A stretch of 64,000 bases of DNA from Methylobacterium persicinum (GCF_022179525.1 NZ_BPQX01000015.1:62001-126000), one strand, 5' to 3'. Positions 44,941 to 53,847 are shown, numbered from the stretch's first letter. Notes: a model not told the origin generated them from the sequence alone. Numbers and translations: made by a program.

Positions 44941-45785
44941 GGCGCGTCAGTCATATCTCCGACCTCCATTTCGGCCGGACCGACCCCGCCGTGGTCGAAG
45001 GGCTGATCGCCGAACTGAACTACGACGCCCCCGACCTGATCGTCGCCTCGGGGGATTTCACGATGGCGGCCCGGCGGCCTGAATACGAGGCTGCGAGGGA
45101 CTTCCTGGCGCGCCTGCGCTCCCCATGGATCGCCGTCCCCGGTAACCACGACATCTCGCCCTACCACCTCGTGGAGCGGTTCGCGGTGCCCTTCGCCCGC
45201 TACCGGCGCTTCATCGCCCTGGACACGGAGCCGGTCTTTCAGGACGCGGAGATCGGCGTCCTCTGCCTTAACACCGTTCGGACCTGGGCGCCTGAACGGA
45301 ACTGGTCCCACGGGCGGATCTCACAGGGGCAGATCGCCCGGGCCGAGGCACGGCTTGCGGCGATGCCGACGGGGCTGTTCAGGATCGTCGTGGGACACCA
45401 CCCGTTCCTTCCACCCCCCTGGGACGAGGAGGCCCGCCTTGTGGGCCGGGCCGACCTCGCATTGGCAGCGTTCCGGCGGCAGGGCGTGGGGCTGACGCTC
45501 GCGGGGCACCTGCACCGGCACTACGCGCGCTTTGCCGAGGATGGCGGCGGCCCGGCGACGGTGGATGAGGGAGCAATCCGGGGGTGCGCTGGGCGGCTGC
45601 TCGCGGTCCAGGCCGGCTCGGCGACCTCGACCCGTCTGAGGGGGAGCGAACCCAACGCCTACAACCGGATCACCATCGCAAATGGGTGTGCTACGGTGGA
45701 GGTGCGTTTGTGGAACGGACAGAACTGGATCGGAGTGACGGAGTCACCACCGGGCCAAGCTGGCCCGGTGGTTCTGGCTGGTTAA
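44937..45785 (+). CDS. Calcineurin-like metallophosphoesterase
   Basis: The protein has 282 residues. All five dinuclear-metal motifs are present: D-x-H (ISDLHFG), GD (ASGDF), GNHD, GHHP and GHLH. Its partner in the operon is a lipid kinase, so a role in lipid-phosphate or cyclic-nucleotide turnover is conceivable but not shown. The GTG start overlaps the kinase stop. The last twelve codons fall within a strong hairpin that also looks like a terminator. Confidence 0.9.
   Translation: MRRVSHISDLHFGRTDPAVVEGLIAELNYDAPDLIVASGDFTMAARRPEYEAARDFLARLRSPWIAVPGNHDISPYHLVERFAVPFARYRRFIALDTEPVFQDAEIGVLCLNTVRTWAPERNWSHGRISQGQIARAEARLAAMPTGLFRIVVGHHPFLPPPWDEEARLVGRADLALAAFRRQGVGLTLAGHLHRHYARFAEDGGGPATVDEGAIRGCAGRLLAVQAGSATSTRLRGSEPNAYNRITIANGCATVEVRLWNGQNWIGVTESPPGQAGPVVLAG
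45746..45772 (+). terminator. Hairpin inside the 3' end of the metallophosphoesterase gene
   Basis: The 12-bp perfect inverted repeat ACCACCGGGCCA / TGGCCCGGTGGT with a 3-nt loop ends 13 nt before the stop codon. It is followed by a G/T-rich stretch but no long T run, so it may be a terminator or an mRNA-stabilising structure. Confidence 0.45.
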
Positions 45786-45786
45786 G

Positions 45787-45882
45787 TCAGTGAGTGGCGA
45801 AGAGATCGACGACGCCCGCGGCCGTCATGAGGAGACCCGAGGCGAACACGCCGATCATGAGGTAGCTGAAGGTTTTCGTCAT
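45787..45882 (-). CDS. Possible small membrane protein, 31 aa
   Basis: The frame reads MTKTFSYLMIGVF, then ASGLLMTAAGVVDLFATH: one hydrophobic helix with a short charged start and end. ATG 45882 or an ATG 18 nt earlier could be used, and neither has a strong ribosome-binding site. Support is the coherent transmembrane segment; it may be a chance frame. It is convergent with the metallophosphoesterase, with stops 2 nt apart. Confidence 0.4.
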   Translation of the reverse strand: MTKTFSYLMIGVFASGLLMTAAGVVDLFATH

Positions 45883-46000
45883 TCTCGGAAGGTAGCGCAT
45901 CGGCCCCGGCCACGCCGTGCGTCGCGGCACAAGCCAGCCGGGATTATTGCACTGCACACATCGTGGGGCCGGGCCTTGCGGCCTCTTTCGTCCCCGCAAT

Positions 46001-46089
46001 CGTCTTTGCGAGGGGAGCGAAGCAACCCAGGGCGGCGCTCCGGTGGGATACGGCCCGCCACCCCTGGATTGCTTTGCTCGCAATGAAGA
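46001..46089. repeat. Dispersed palindromic repeat, copy 5 (right arm shortened)
   Basis: The left arm CGTCTTTGCGAGGGGAGCG, then AAGCAACCCAGGG, meets CCCTGGATTGCTTTGC and CTCGCAATGA. The right arm lacks the GCTGCG step seen in other copies. It lies between the metallophosphoesterase gene and tsf. Confidence 0.8.
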
Positions 46090-46108
46090 GGTGGCGAAGT
46101 CATGATCA

Positions 46109-46140
46109 TAAAAAAACCCGCCGGGTTGCCCCGGCGGGTT
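46109..46140 (-). terminator. Rho-independent terminator of the rpsB-tsf operon
   Basis: An 11-bp stem (46115-46125 with 46130-46140) with a 4-nt loop is followed, on the minus strand, by a run of T. It starts 28 nt after the tsf stop and is the strongest terminator in the window. Confidence 0.92.
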
Positions 46141-46168
46141 GATCAGGCAATCCGCTGAGGCGGAAGGA

Positions 46169-47095
46169 TCAGGCGCGACCGGCCTGCTGGGCGACCTCGG
46201 TCGCGAAGTCCGGGCCCTCTTCCTTCTCGATACCCTCGCCGAGGGCGTAGCGGACGAAGCCCTTCAGGGTCACCGGGCCGCCGACCTTGCCGGCAGCTTC
46301 CTTCAGCACCTGGGAGACGGTCTTCGATCCATCGTGGACGAAGGGCTGCTCGAGGAGGGTGACCTCCTTGTAGTAAGACTTCAGGCCGCTCTCGATGATC
46401 TTCTGCATGACATGATCCGGCTTGCCGGCATTCTTCTCACGCAGGATGTTCGACTCGCGCTCCACCGTGGCGGTATCGACGCCCGAGGCATCGAGGGCGA
46501 CGGGGTTCGTCGCCGCCACGTGCATGGCGATCTGGCGGCCGAGCGTCGAGAGCGCGTCCACGTCACCCTCGGACTCGAGGGCCACGAGCACACCGATCTT
46601 GCCGAGGCCCTCGGAGATCTGGTTGTGCACGTAGGAGGCGATCACGCCCTTGGTCACGTCGAGCTTGGAGACCCGGCGCAGGTTCATGTTCTCGCCGATC
46701 GTGGCGATCAGGTTCTGCAAGTGGGTCTGGACGGTCTCGGACGAGCCCGGGAACGACGCGTTCTGCAGCCCTTCGAGGGTGCCGTCGGTGTTCAGGGCGA
46801 TCTTGGCGGCCTCGCGGGCGAAGGCCTGGAAGGCATCGTTGCGGGCGACGAAGTCGGTCTCCGAGTTGACCTCCACCACCGCGGCGTGATGGCCGGCGGA
46901 CTCGACGGCCACGAGGCCCTCGGCGGCGACGCGGCCGGCCTTCTTCGCGGCCTTGGCGAGACCCTTCTTGCGCAGCCAATCGACGGCCGCCTCGATGTCG
47001 CCCTGCGTCTCGGCGAGGGCGCCCTTGCAATCCATCATGCCGGCGCCGGTCTTCTCGCGCAGCTCCTTCACCATCGCGGCGGTGATGTTGGCCAT
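46169..47095 (-). CDS. tsf: Elongation factor Ts
   Basis: The protein has 308 residues. The N-terminal UBA-like module [20 protein letters not shown] and core [13 protein letters not shown] (about 80-92) are diagnostic. It exchanges nucleotide on EF-Tu. ATG 47095 has AAAGGA 7 nt upstream. It follows rpsB by 127 nt and precedes the terminator at 46109. Confidence 0.97.
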   Translation of the reverse strand: MANITAAMVKELREKTGAGMMDCKGALAETQGDIEAAVDWLRKKGLAKAAKKAGRVAAEGLVAVESAGHHAAVVEVNSETDFVARNDAFQAFAREAAKIALNTDGTLEGLQNASFPGSSETVQTHLQNLIATIGENMNLRRVSKLDVTKGVIASYVHNQISEGLGKIGVLVALESEGDVDALSTLGRQIAMHVAATNPVALDASGVDTATVERESNILREKNAGKPDHVMQKIIESGLKSYYKEVTLLEQPFVHDGSKTVSQVLKEAAGKVGGPVTLKGFVRYALGEGIEKEEGPDFATEVAQQAGRA

Positions 47096-47222
47096 GGCCG
47101 GATCCTTTCGTGCAGTTGAGGGCGGTTCGATGAGAGAGGCCCGGCGCTCAGGGCGAGCGGCCGGGCCCGGTATGCTGGGGAGTGCGACCGCCCGATGACG
47201 GCCGGTCCACGATCCGTCCGGA

Positions 47223-48293
47223 TCAGGCCGCGGCGGCGGCCTCGACGAAGCCACGGGCCTGCGAAACCCAGGAGTCGCGGTCGATGCGGCCGTTGAGCTT
47301 CAGGTCAGCATCGACCTTGGCCACCTCGTCCGGCGTCATCGCGGCGATCTGCCAGTAGTGGTAGATGCCGGCATCGTTCAGCTTCTGGACGATCTGCGGA
47401 CCGGCGCCGTTGAGCTTGGTCAGGTCGTCGGGAGCGCCGCGGGGGGCGGCGAGAAGCTCGAAATGCTCCGTCGACTCGGCGAGCATCGCCACATCCGCCG
47501 GATCGAGGGCATCGGTGTCGACGGAAGCCGGCGCGGCATCGTCGTTGGCCGGCAGCTCTTCGGCCATCGGCTCCTCGGAGGCACCGAGATCGACGCCCGA
47601 CGAACCCTGGGCGCGGGAGATGCCGTCGATAGCGGCACGGGCGATCAGGTCGCAGTAGAGGGCGATGGCGCGGCCCGCGTCATCGTTGGCCGGCACGACG
47701 TAGGTGATGCCGTCGGGGTTGCAGTTGGTGTCCACCACGGCCGCAACCGGGATGCCAAGGCGGTTCGCCTCCTTGATCGCCAGCTGCTCCTTGTTGGTGT
47801 CGATCACGAACAGCAGGTCCGGGACGCCGCCCATATCCTTGATGCCGCCGAGCGCCTTCTCCAGCTTGTCCTTCTCACGGGACAGCATCAGGCGCTCCTT
47901 CTTGGTGAGGCCCGGACCGCCGGTCTCCAGGGTCTCGGACACCTTGCGGAGGCGCGAGATCGAGCCCGAAATCGTCTTCCAGTTGGTCAGCGTGCCGCCG
48001 AGCCAGCGGGAGTTCACGTAGTACTGGGCCGAGCGGCGGGCAGCCTCGGCGATCGTGTCGGCGGCCTGGCGCTTGGTGCCGACGAACAGCACGCGGCCAC
48101 CCCGGGCCACGGTGTCGCTCACGGCCTGGAGCGCCTGATGCATCGCCGGAACGGTCTGGGCGAGGTCGATGATGTGGATGTTGTTGCGGGTGCCGAAGAT
48201 GTAGGGCTGCATCTTCGGGTTCCAGCGGTGCGACTGGTGTCCGAAGTGAGCGCCTGCTTCGAGCAGCTGACGCATGGAAAAGTCGACGGCCAT
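47223..48293 (-). CDS. rpsB: 30S ribosomal protein S2 with C-terminal helix-hairpin-helix extension
   Basis: The protein has 356 residues against 241 in E. coli. The normal S2 domain ([16 protein letters not shown]-type [21 protein letters not shown]) ends near residue 240. After an acidic Ala/Asp/Pro-rich linker, residues about 295-350 ([17 protein letters not shown], then [15 protein letters not shown]) form a helix-hairpin-helix-like module, as found at the ends of some alphaproteobacterial ribosomal proteins. It is an essential part of the small subunit. The upstream leader shows two hairpins. Confidence 0.96.
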   Translation of the reverse strand: MAVDFSMRQLLEAGAHFGHQSHRWNPKMQPYIFGTRNNIHIIDLAQTVPAMHQALQAVSDTVARGGRVLFVGTKRQAADTIAEAARRSAQYYVNSRWLGGTLTNWKTISGSISRLRKVSETLETGGPGLTKKERLMLSREKDKLEKALGGIKDMGGVPDLLFVIDTNKEQLAIKEANRLGIPVAAVVDTNCNPDGITYVVPANDDAGRAIALYCDLIARAAIDGISRAQGSSGVDLGASEEPMAEELPANDDAAPASVDTDALDPADVAMLAESTEHFELLAAPRGAPDDLTKLNGAGPQIVQKLNDAGIYHYWQIAAMTPDEVAKVDADLKLNGRIDRDSWVSQARGFVEAAAAA

Positions 48294-48336
48294 CGTATGT
48301 ACTTTCTCCGGTTGGATCCGCCGCGGAGGGTTGCGA

Positions 48337-48383
48337 CCGGCATCAAGCCGGCCACCGGAAGACGCCCCATTGAATCATGGGGC
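48337..48383 (-). promoter_or_regulatory. Structured rpsB leader (two hairpins)
   Basis: CCGGC-5 nt-GCCGG at 48337-48351 and GCCCCAT-6 nt-ATGGGGC at 48364-48383 lie 44-90 nt before the rpsB start. Two adjacent hairpins in a ribosomal-protein leader suggest autoregulation, but no family was recognised. Confidence 0.4.
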
Positions 48384-48534
48384 CGGCTCCGCGTGTGGGA
48401 TGGGTCGGGCGGTTAGCAGAACCCCGGGGCGGTGGCAAGTCTGCGGAGGATTCACACGGCTTCGCGTGGAGCAATCCCGGGCGCTCGCAAGCAGTCTTGC
48501 AGCCCGTGGGTTCGGCAGCCCATAGCAAGGCATC

Positions 48535-48792
48535 ATGACCGCCGTCGCCTTCGACACCCTCCGCTTTGTTCGCGCCCTTCGTGATAAGGCGAAGCTTCCG
48601 CCTGAGCAGGCCGAGGGCTTGGCCGACGCCATGTCGGAAGCCTTGCAAGGCGATCTCGTTACCAAGTCCGATCTACTCGCCGAACTGGCCGAAACCCGCT
48701 CGGAGATCATCCGCTGGGTCGCGGGCCTCATCGGCTTCCAGACGCTGGCGATTCTCGGTGCTGTGCTCGCCTTCGTCAAAGTCCTGCACTGA
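48535..48792 (+). CDS. DUF1640-like small coiled-coil membrane protein
   Basis: The protein has 85 residues. It begins AVAFDTLRFVRALRDKAKLP, then an amphipathic helix (EQAEGLADAMSEAL), the KSDLLAELAETRSEIIRW segment, and one C-terminal membrane helix (about 62-82). This layout is that of the DUF1640/CCDC90-like family, of unknown function. Its end overlaps the end of the convergent rsuA gene by 17 nt. Confidence 0.8.
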   Translation: MTAVAFDTLRFVRALRDKAKLPPEQAEGLADAMSEALQGDLVTKSDLLAELAETRSEIIRWVAGLIGFQTLAILGAVLAFVKVLH

Positions 48793-49516
48793 ACAGCGCG
48801 GAAATATCTGGCTCCGCGAGGATGCGGAAATCCCCCGCCGGCAGGTCGGCCGGGAGGTCGAGGCCGCCGACCCGGTCCCGGTGCAACGCCTCCACATGGT
48901 TGCCGAGCGCCGCGAACATCCGGCGGACCTGATGATAGCGCCCCTCGGTGAGGGTGACGGCGCAGTGGGTCGCATCCTGCGCCTCCATCGCCACCGGCAG
49001 GAGGGGCCTGTCCTCCCCGTCGAGCATCAGCGTGCCGGAGGCGAGCGCGGCTTCCTCGCTGCCGTCGAGGGCCCGCGCCAGGGTTACCTGATAGCGCTTC
49101 GCGACGTTGGCCTTGGGCGAGATGATCCGGTGCAGCAGGCTGCCGTCGTCGGTGAGAAGGAGCAGGCCGGACGTGTCCTTGTCGAGGCGTCCGACCGTCG
49201 AGAGCGGCGGCTCCCGGCGACGCCAGCGTTCCGGCAGGAGGCCGTAGACCAGCGGCCCGGCTTCCTTGTGTGAGCAGGTGACGCCCACCGGCTTGTGCAG
49301 CATGAGGCAGAGGCCCGGGAGGGGATCGATGGGCTCGCCCTCCACGGTCAGGCGGCCCGGCAGGTCCGGCGCGAGTGTGATGCGGGCACCGGCATCGGAG
49401 AGGCCCTCGCCGTCGAGGCGGATCTCGCCCATGCGGGCCAGCGCCTGGATCTCCCGCCGGGAGCCGTAACCCAGATTGGCGAGGAGCTTGTCGAGGCGGA
49501 CGGCCTTGGCGCTCAC
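48776..49516 (-). CDS. Ribosomal small subunit pseudouridine synthase RsuA-like
   Basis: The protein has 246 residues. A small S4-like N-terminal module (RLDKLLANLGYGSRREIQALARMG) is followed by the pseudouridine-synthase core. The catalytic Asp is in VGRLDKDTSGLLLLT and the YHQVRRMFAALG motif is near the end. It probably modifies 16S rRNA U516 or a related uridine. GTG 49516 overlaps the stop of the upstream methyltransferase (GTGA), so the two are coupled. Confidence 0.9.
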   Translation of the reverse strand: MSAKAVRLDKLLANLGYGSRREIQALARMGEIRLDGEGLSDAGARITLAPDLPGRLTVEGEPIDPLPGLCLMLHKPVGVTCSHKEAGPLVYGLLPERWRRREPPLSTVGRLDKDTSGLLLLTDDGSLLHRIISPKANVAKRYQVTLARALDGSEEAALASGTLMLDGEDRPLLPVAMEAQDATHCAVTLTEGRYHQVRRMFAALGNHVEALHRDRVGGLDLPADLPAGDFRILAEPDISALFSAGL

Positions 49517-50421
49517 TTGCGCGCCTCGAACACCTTGTAGCCGCCCTCCTGCGCCACCGTCGTCACCGAGCGGAACAGTTCGCGCAGGGTCGCCTCGTAG
49601 GGCAGGTGCGCGTTGGCTACGAGCCACAGGGCGCCACCCGGCCGAAGGGCCTCGGCGGCCCGCTGGATGAAGCTCTTGCCGAGCGCCTGATCCTCTGCGC
49701 CCCCGTCGTGGAAAGGCGGGTTGCTCACCGCGAAGTCGAGCCCCGACGGTATCGCCTTCCCGCGGAGGTCGCCCCAGACGATCCGTGCGCGCGGATCAGA
49801 CACGTTTCGCCGGGCCATCTCGATCGCCCGGCGGTCGAGGTCGATCAGGGTGATCTCCGTGACCGCGGCCGAGGCGAGCACCGCCCGCCCAAGCAGCCCG
49901 AGGCCGGAGCCGAGATCCGCCCCCTTCCCCTTGAGAGCCGGTAGGCGGCTCATCAGCAGGGCGGTACCGGGATCGAGCCGGTCCCAGGAGAAGACACCCG
50001 GCTGCGTGCACAGGGCGAGGTTGTCGATATGGCGCGGGCCGCCCTCATCGATGGCCGCTTCCAGGCCGGTCACCCCGGCGGGGCGCGTGGCGGTGCAGAT
50101 CCGGTGGTGGCGACGGGGCTGGTCGGAGGCCGGGCAGCCGAAACCGGCCAGTTCCTTGCCGAGCCGGGTCCCGCCCCGGTCCTTCGGCGCGAGGGCGATC
50201 AACCGGGCGCCCGGCGCCAGCGCCCGCAGCACATGGGCCAAAATGTAGCGCCGCTCGATGGTGCCGGCGGGGGCAAAGACGGTCGCACCGTCCAGGGTGG
50301 CGTCGGCGATGTCCTCGATCCGCGCCGAATCGACGACGAGGGGCGAAAATTGCACCGCGTCATGGGGGGCTTCGGCGAGGTCAACGGGCGGGTGGCCGTA
50401 GACGGCGTGGGGCATCATTTG
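49513..50421 (-). CDS. RsmC-like class I SAM-dependent methyltransferase
   Basis: The protein has about 302 residues. After a degenerate first half, the active methyltransferase domain has the SAM loop GADLGSGLGLLGRAV and the catalytic NPPFHDGG. This is the RsmC/RlmG arrangement (16S G1207 or a similar N2-guanosine methylation). The start is uncertain: the tandem ATG at 50416-50421 opens MMPHAVYGHPP, where the conserved part begins, but has no strong site. A longer frame runs to the repeat at 50624 and translates part of it, which I reject as the true N-terminus. Confidence 0.78.
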   Translation of the reverse strand, partial: QMMPHAVYGHPPVDLAEAPHDAVQFSPLVVDSARIEDIADATLDGATVFAPAGTIERRYILAHVLRALAPGARLIALAPKDRGGTRLGKELAGFGCPASDQPRRHHRICTATRPAGVTGLEAAIDEGGPRHIDNLALCTQPGVFSWDRLDPGTALLMSRLPALKGKGADLGSGLGLLGRAVLASAAVTEITLIDLDRRAIEMARRNVSDPRARIVWGDLRGKAIPSGLDFAVSNPPFHDGGAEDQALGKSFIQRAAEALRPGGALWLVANAHLPYEATLRELFRSVTTVAQEGGYKVFEARK

Positions 50422-50623
50422 GTGGCAGTCGAGCGAGCGTTGAAGAAAGCCGATTCCCTCACGCAGCCCGGCAGCGCGTGCGCCAAACTCAGAATCGGGG
50501 AATGGCTTCTGATACACCGGCGGCGTCCCCCCGCCCAGCCTTGCCGGGTCATGGCGGCTATCGCCCCAGGGCAGTTTGTTTGCCGCCTTCGTCAGCGCAT
50601 CGGCCCTCGCGACGGCTCTTGTC

Positions 50624-50716
50624 GTCATTGCGAGCGGAGCGAAGCAATCTAGGGCGGCGCGACCCTTCCGGATGGGTCGCGCCCCGGATTGCTTCGGCAT
50701 CGCCTCGCAATGACGG
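50624..50716. repeat. Dispersed palindromic repeat, copy 6
   Basis: The arms CGTCATTGCGAGCGGAGCG and AAGCAATCTAGGG, with CCCCGGATTGCTTCGG and CTCGCAATGACGG, lie between the methyltransferase and era. The centre contains a second short palindrome (GGCGCGACCC / GGGTCGCGCC). Confidence 0.85.
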
Positions 50717-50755
50717 AGGTGGGTGGGGCGATGACGGTGATAAGTTCTCGAAGCC

Positions 50756-51736
50756 TCACCCCCGCGGGAATTCCAGGCCCATCTCCCGGTAGCGGGCTGG
50801 GTCGTCGGCCCAGTTCTCGCGCACCTTCACATGCAGGAACAGGTGGACCGTCGCCTCCGCGGCTTCGGCGATCTCGAGGCGGGCGGCCTGTCCGATGGAC
50901 CGGATGGTCTGGCCGTTGCGGCCGAGGACGATGGCCCGCTGGCTCTCCCGCTCCACGAAGATCGTCTGCTCGATCCGAACGGAGCCGTCGGCCTTCACCA
51001 ACCACTGATCCGTCTCGACCGTCGAGCGATAGGGCAGTTCCTCGTGCAGGCGGTCGTAGATCTTCTCGCGGGTAATCTCGGCGGCGAGCATCCTCAGGGG
51101 GGCGTCGGAGACCTGATCCTCCGGGTAGAGCCAGTGGCCGGCGGGCATCCGGGCGGCCAGCGCCCGGCGCAGGTCGCCGATTCCATCGCCCTTCAGCGCA
51201 GAGATCATGAACGTTTCCGCGAAGGGCGCGGCTTCATTCAGTTGCGCGGCCAAGGCGAGCAGCTTCTCCCGGGGAATCAGATCAATCTTGTTGAGAATCA
51301 GAAGCTTCTCGCGCCGCACCTCGCCAAGCCGGGAGAGGATCGCCTGAACCTCCTCGTCCACGCCCTTGCGGGCATCGACCAGCAGACAGACGGCGTCGGC
51401 ATCGGCGGCCCCGCTCCAGGCGGAATGGACCATGGCCCGGTCCAGGCGGCGCTTGGGCGCAAAGATGCCGGGGGTGTCGACGAGGACGATCTGGGCCGCC
51501 CCTTCGATCACGATGCCCCGGACCAGGGCGCGCGTGGTCTGCACCTTCCGCGAGACGATCGAGACCTTCGTCCCGACCAAGCTGTTGAGGAGGGTCGACT
51601 TGCCCGCATTCGGCACGCCGATCAGGGCGACGAAGCCCGCGCGGGCATCGGTCGGGGTCCCCGGAAGCGGGGATGGTGCCGGGGCGGGGGAGGCCAGCGC
51701 GGGGGCGTCGTCCTCGGGGAGGTCCTGTTCGGTCAT
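50756..51736 (-). CDS. era: GTPase Era
   Basis: The protein has 326 residues. After a 30-residue Pro/Ala-rich leader the G domain has G1 GVPNAGKST (40-48), G3 VDTPGI and G4 LNKID. A C-terminal KH domain (REKIYDRLHEELPYRS, GRNGQTIRSIGQAARLEIAE) binds the 3' end of 16S rRNA. It is a 30S assembly GTPase. It overlaps rnc by 4 nt (ATGA). Confidence 0.96.
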   Translation of the reverse strand: MTEQDLPEDDAPALASPAPAPSPLPGTPTDARAGFVALIGVPNAGKSTLLNSLVGTKVSIVSRKVQTTRALVRGIVIEGAAQIVLVDTPGIFAPKRRLDRAMVHSAWSGAADADAVCLLVDARKGVDEEVQAILSRLGEVRREKLLILNKIDLIPREKLLALAAQLNEAAPFAETFMISALKGDGIGDLRRALAARMPAGHWLYPEDQVSDAPLRMLAAEITREKIYDRLHEELPYRSTVETDQWLVKADGSVRIEQTIFVERESQRAIVLGRNGQTIRSIGQAARLEIAEAAEATVHLFLHVKVRENWADDPARYREMGLEFPRG

Positions 51737-52500
51737 GGGGTCTCCGCGGCGGCCTGCCCCGCCGCCGTAATGCCTTCCCGGGCGATGAGCGCGCCGGCGG
51801 CGGCCTGCTCGGCCACCCGCTTCGAGGTGCCCTCACCATAGCCCGGTTCGAGACCCTCCACCTGCACCGCCATGCGGAAATGGGGGGCGTGATCGGGGCC
51901 GGTGCGTTCCACGACGGCGTAGATCGGGATCGGCAGGCTGCGGCTCATGGCCCATTCCTGCAGCGTCGATTTCGCGTCGCGTCCGCGGGGTGCCGTCCCA
52001 GGTTCGGCCGGGCGGAAATGCGCCTCGACGATGGCCTGGGCGGCGGCGAATCCGGCGTCGAGGTAGACCGCCCCGAGAATCGCCTCGCACACGTCGGCGA
52101 GGATGGTCTGGTTGCGTCGTCCTCCGCCGATCACCTCGCCCTGTCCGAGGATGAGGTGCGAGCCGACACCCCAGGTGCCGGCCACGGCCGCGCAGGTCTC
52201 CCGCCGGACCAGACCGGCCAATTGGCGGGACAGGTCGCCTTCGTCCGCATCGGGAAGGGCGGCGTAGAGGCCATCCGCCACCGCCAACCCCAGCACCCGG
52301 TCCCCGAGGAACTCGAGGCGCTGATAGCTGCCGTTACGGCCGGTGGCTTTGCTGGTGTGGGTCAAAGCCCGGGTCAGGAGGTCCTTGTTCGCAAAGACAT
52401 GCCCGATGCTGTCCTCAAGCTCCGCAAGGGGCGGGCGCGGCTTGTGCGCCCGCCTCGCCCGGGCGGAAATGCGCGCTGGCGATGTGGCGTCCGTGCTCAA
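51733..52500 (-). CDS. rnc: Ribonuclease III
   Basis: The protein has 255 residues. The RNase III signature YQRLEFLGDRVLGLAVAD is complete, with the second acidic site ADVCEAILGAVYLD. A double-stranded RNA-binding domain (KSTLQEWAMSR, SKRVAEQAAAGALI) ends the protein. It processes rRNA and mRNA. TTG 52500 overlaps the lepB stop, giving a tight lepB-rnc-era run. A longer ATG start would overlap lepB by 60 nt. The 30-residue basic leader is not part of the core fold. Confidence 0.92.
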   Translation of the reverse strand: MSTDATSPARISARARRAHKPRPPLAELEDSIGHVFANKDLLTRALTHTSKATGRNGSYQRLEFLGDRVLGLAVADGLYAALPDADEGDLSRQLAGLVRRETCAAVAGTWGVGSHLILGQGEVIGGGRRNQTILADVCEAILGAVYLDAGFAAAQAIVEAHFRPAEPGTAPRGRDAKSTLQEWAMSRSLPIPIYAVVERTGPDHAPHFRMAVQVEGLEPGYGEGTSKRVAEQAAAGALIAREGITAAGQAAAETP

Positions 52501-53282
52501 TGGATCGTCGAGAACAGGCGGGTCCAGCGCACATGGGCGGGCCAGTTCCAGACCTGCCACGCGGGCGTACCCTCGTCGATGGAGAAGAAGATCATTTCGG
52601 CGCGCCCGACGAAGTTCGCGAACGGCACGTAGCCGACATTGGCGAGATCCCGCGAATCGGTGGAGTTGTCGCGGTTATCGCCCATCATGAAGAAGTGGCC
52701 TGCCGGCACGGTATAAAGCTCCGTCCGGTCCCAGAAGCCGTTATCCCCGTCCCGCTCGATGACGTTGTGCACGACGCCGTTGGGCAGCGTCTCCAGATAT
52801 TGCGGCACCTTCGTCGGCTGCCCGTAGGCATCGGTGGTCTCGTAGTCGGCGATGCGCTCGCGCTTCACCGGCTGACCGTTGATATTCAGCACGCCGTCGA
52901 TCATCTGGATCTTGTCGCCGGGCAGGCCGATCACGCGCTTGATGTAATCGGTTGAGTTGTCCTTCGGCAGCTTAAAGACCGCGATATCGCCACGCTTCGG
53001 TTGGGCCGCCCAAACCCGGCCATTGGCCTCGATCGGGATGTACTCCGAGAGGGGCAGCGAGAACTTGGAGTAGCCGTAGGAGTATTTCGAGACGAACAGG
53101 TAATCGCCGATCAAAAGGGTCGGCACCAACGAGCCCGAGGGGATGTTGAACGGCTGGAACAGCAGCGTCCGCACCACCAGGGCGATGAGGAGCGCCTGGA
53201 TGCCGACCTTCAGGGTCTCGCGGATGCTCGCCCAGGCGCCGGTTTCCGCCGGCTTGGCGAGCGATTTGCCCTCGTGATTCAC
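52497..53282 (-). CDS. lepB: Signal peptidase I
   Basis: The protein has 261 residues. One membrane helix (about 28-45) precedes box B with the nucleophile Ser in NIPSGSLVPTLLIGD (near residue 47) and box D with the general-base Lys in YIKRVIGLPGD, then MMGDNRDNSTDSR. It cleaves signal peptides on the outer face of the inner membrane. GTG 53282 is preferred: AGGA lies 8 nt upstream, whereas a GTG two codons earlier would be only 2 nt from it. It heads lepB-rnc-era. Confidence 0.95.
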   Translation of the reverse strand: MNHEGKSLAKPAETGAWASIRETLKVGIQALLIALVVRTLLFQPFNIPSGSLVPTLLIGDYLFVSKYSYGYSKFSLPLSEYIPIEANGRVWAAQPKRGDIAVFKLPKDNSTDYIKRVIGLPGDKIQMIDGVLNINGQPVKRERIADYETTDAYGQPTKVPQYLETLPNGVVHNVIERDGDNGFWDRTELYTVPAGHFFMMGDNRDNSTDSRDLANVGYVPFANFVGRAEMIFFSIDEGTPAWQVWNWPAHVRWTRLFSTIH

Positions 53283-53448
53283 GCGCACGTTCCTAATGAT
53301 CGACCGTTTCGGCCGCACGCCGCCATGCGGCGCATGACCCGTACGGCCCCGTGCGCAACCCTTTCGCGTGGATTGCGCCGCCTTCGTGTCCGCCGGGTGC
53401 GGCGATCTAAACCATGCCGCAGCCCCCCGCAACGCGCGAAGACCCTTC

Positions 53449-53847
53449 CTAATCCCTAATGGCCTCGATGACTACGAAGGCTTGTGCCAGGGGTGGGTCG
53501 TCCGTCAGCGAGACGTGGACCCGGGCCGTATGCCCCGCGGGGAGAAGCGCCGCGAGCCGCCGCGCCGCGCCCCCCGTGAGCCGGAGCGTCGGCTGCCCGG
53601 AAGGAAGGTTTACCACTTCCATGTCCCGCCAGAACACCCCGTCGCTCAGGCCGGTACCCAACGCCTTGGCACAGGCCTCCTTGGCGGCGAAGCGGCGAGC
53701 ATAGCCTTCAGCCCGCGCCGCCCGTCGCTCGCAGCGGGCGCGCTCGCCGTCGGTGTAGACCCGATGGGTGAACCGCTCCCCGTGGCGGGACAGCGTCTTC
53801 TCGATCCGGCGGATATCGCAGAGGTCGGAGCCGATCCCCAGGATCAT
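53449..53847 (-). CDS. acpS: Holo-[acyl-carrier-protein] synthase
   Basis: The protein has 132 residues. The CoA/Mg site is [12 protein letters not shown] near the start (Asp 8) and [17 protein letters not shown] in the middle with its Glu/Lys pair. It transfers phosphopantetheine from CoA to ACP. It overlaps pdxJ by 4 nt (ATGA). About 170 nt separate it from lepB. Confidence 0.96.
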   Translation of the reverse strand: MILGIGSDLCDIRRIEKTLSRHGERFTHRVYTDGERARCERRAARAEGYARRFAAKEACAKALGTGLSDGVFWRDMEVVNLPSGQPTLRLTGGAARRLAALLPAGHTARVHVSLTDDPPLAQAFVVIEAIRD

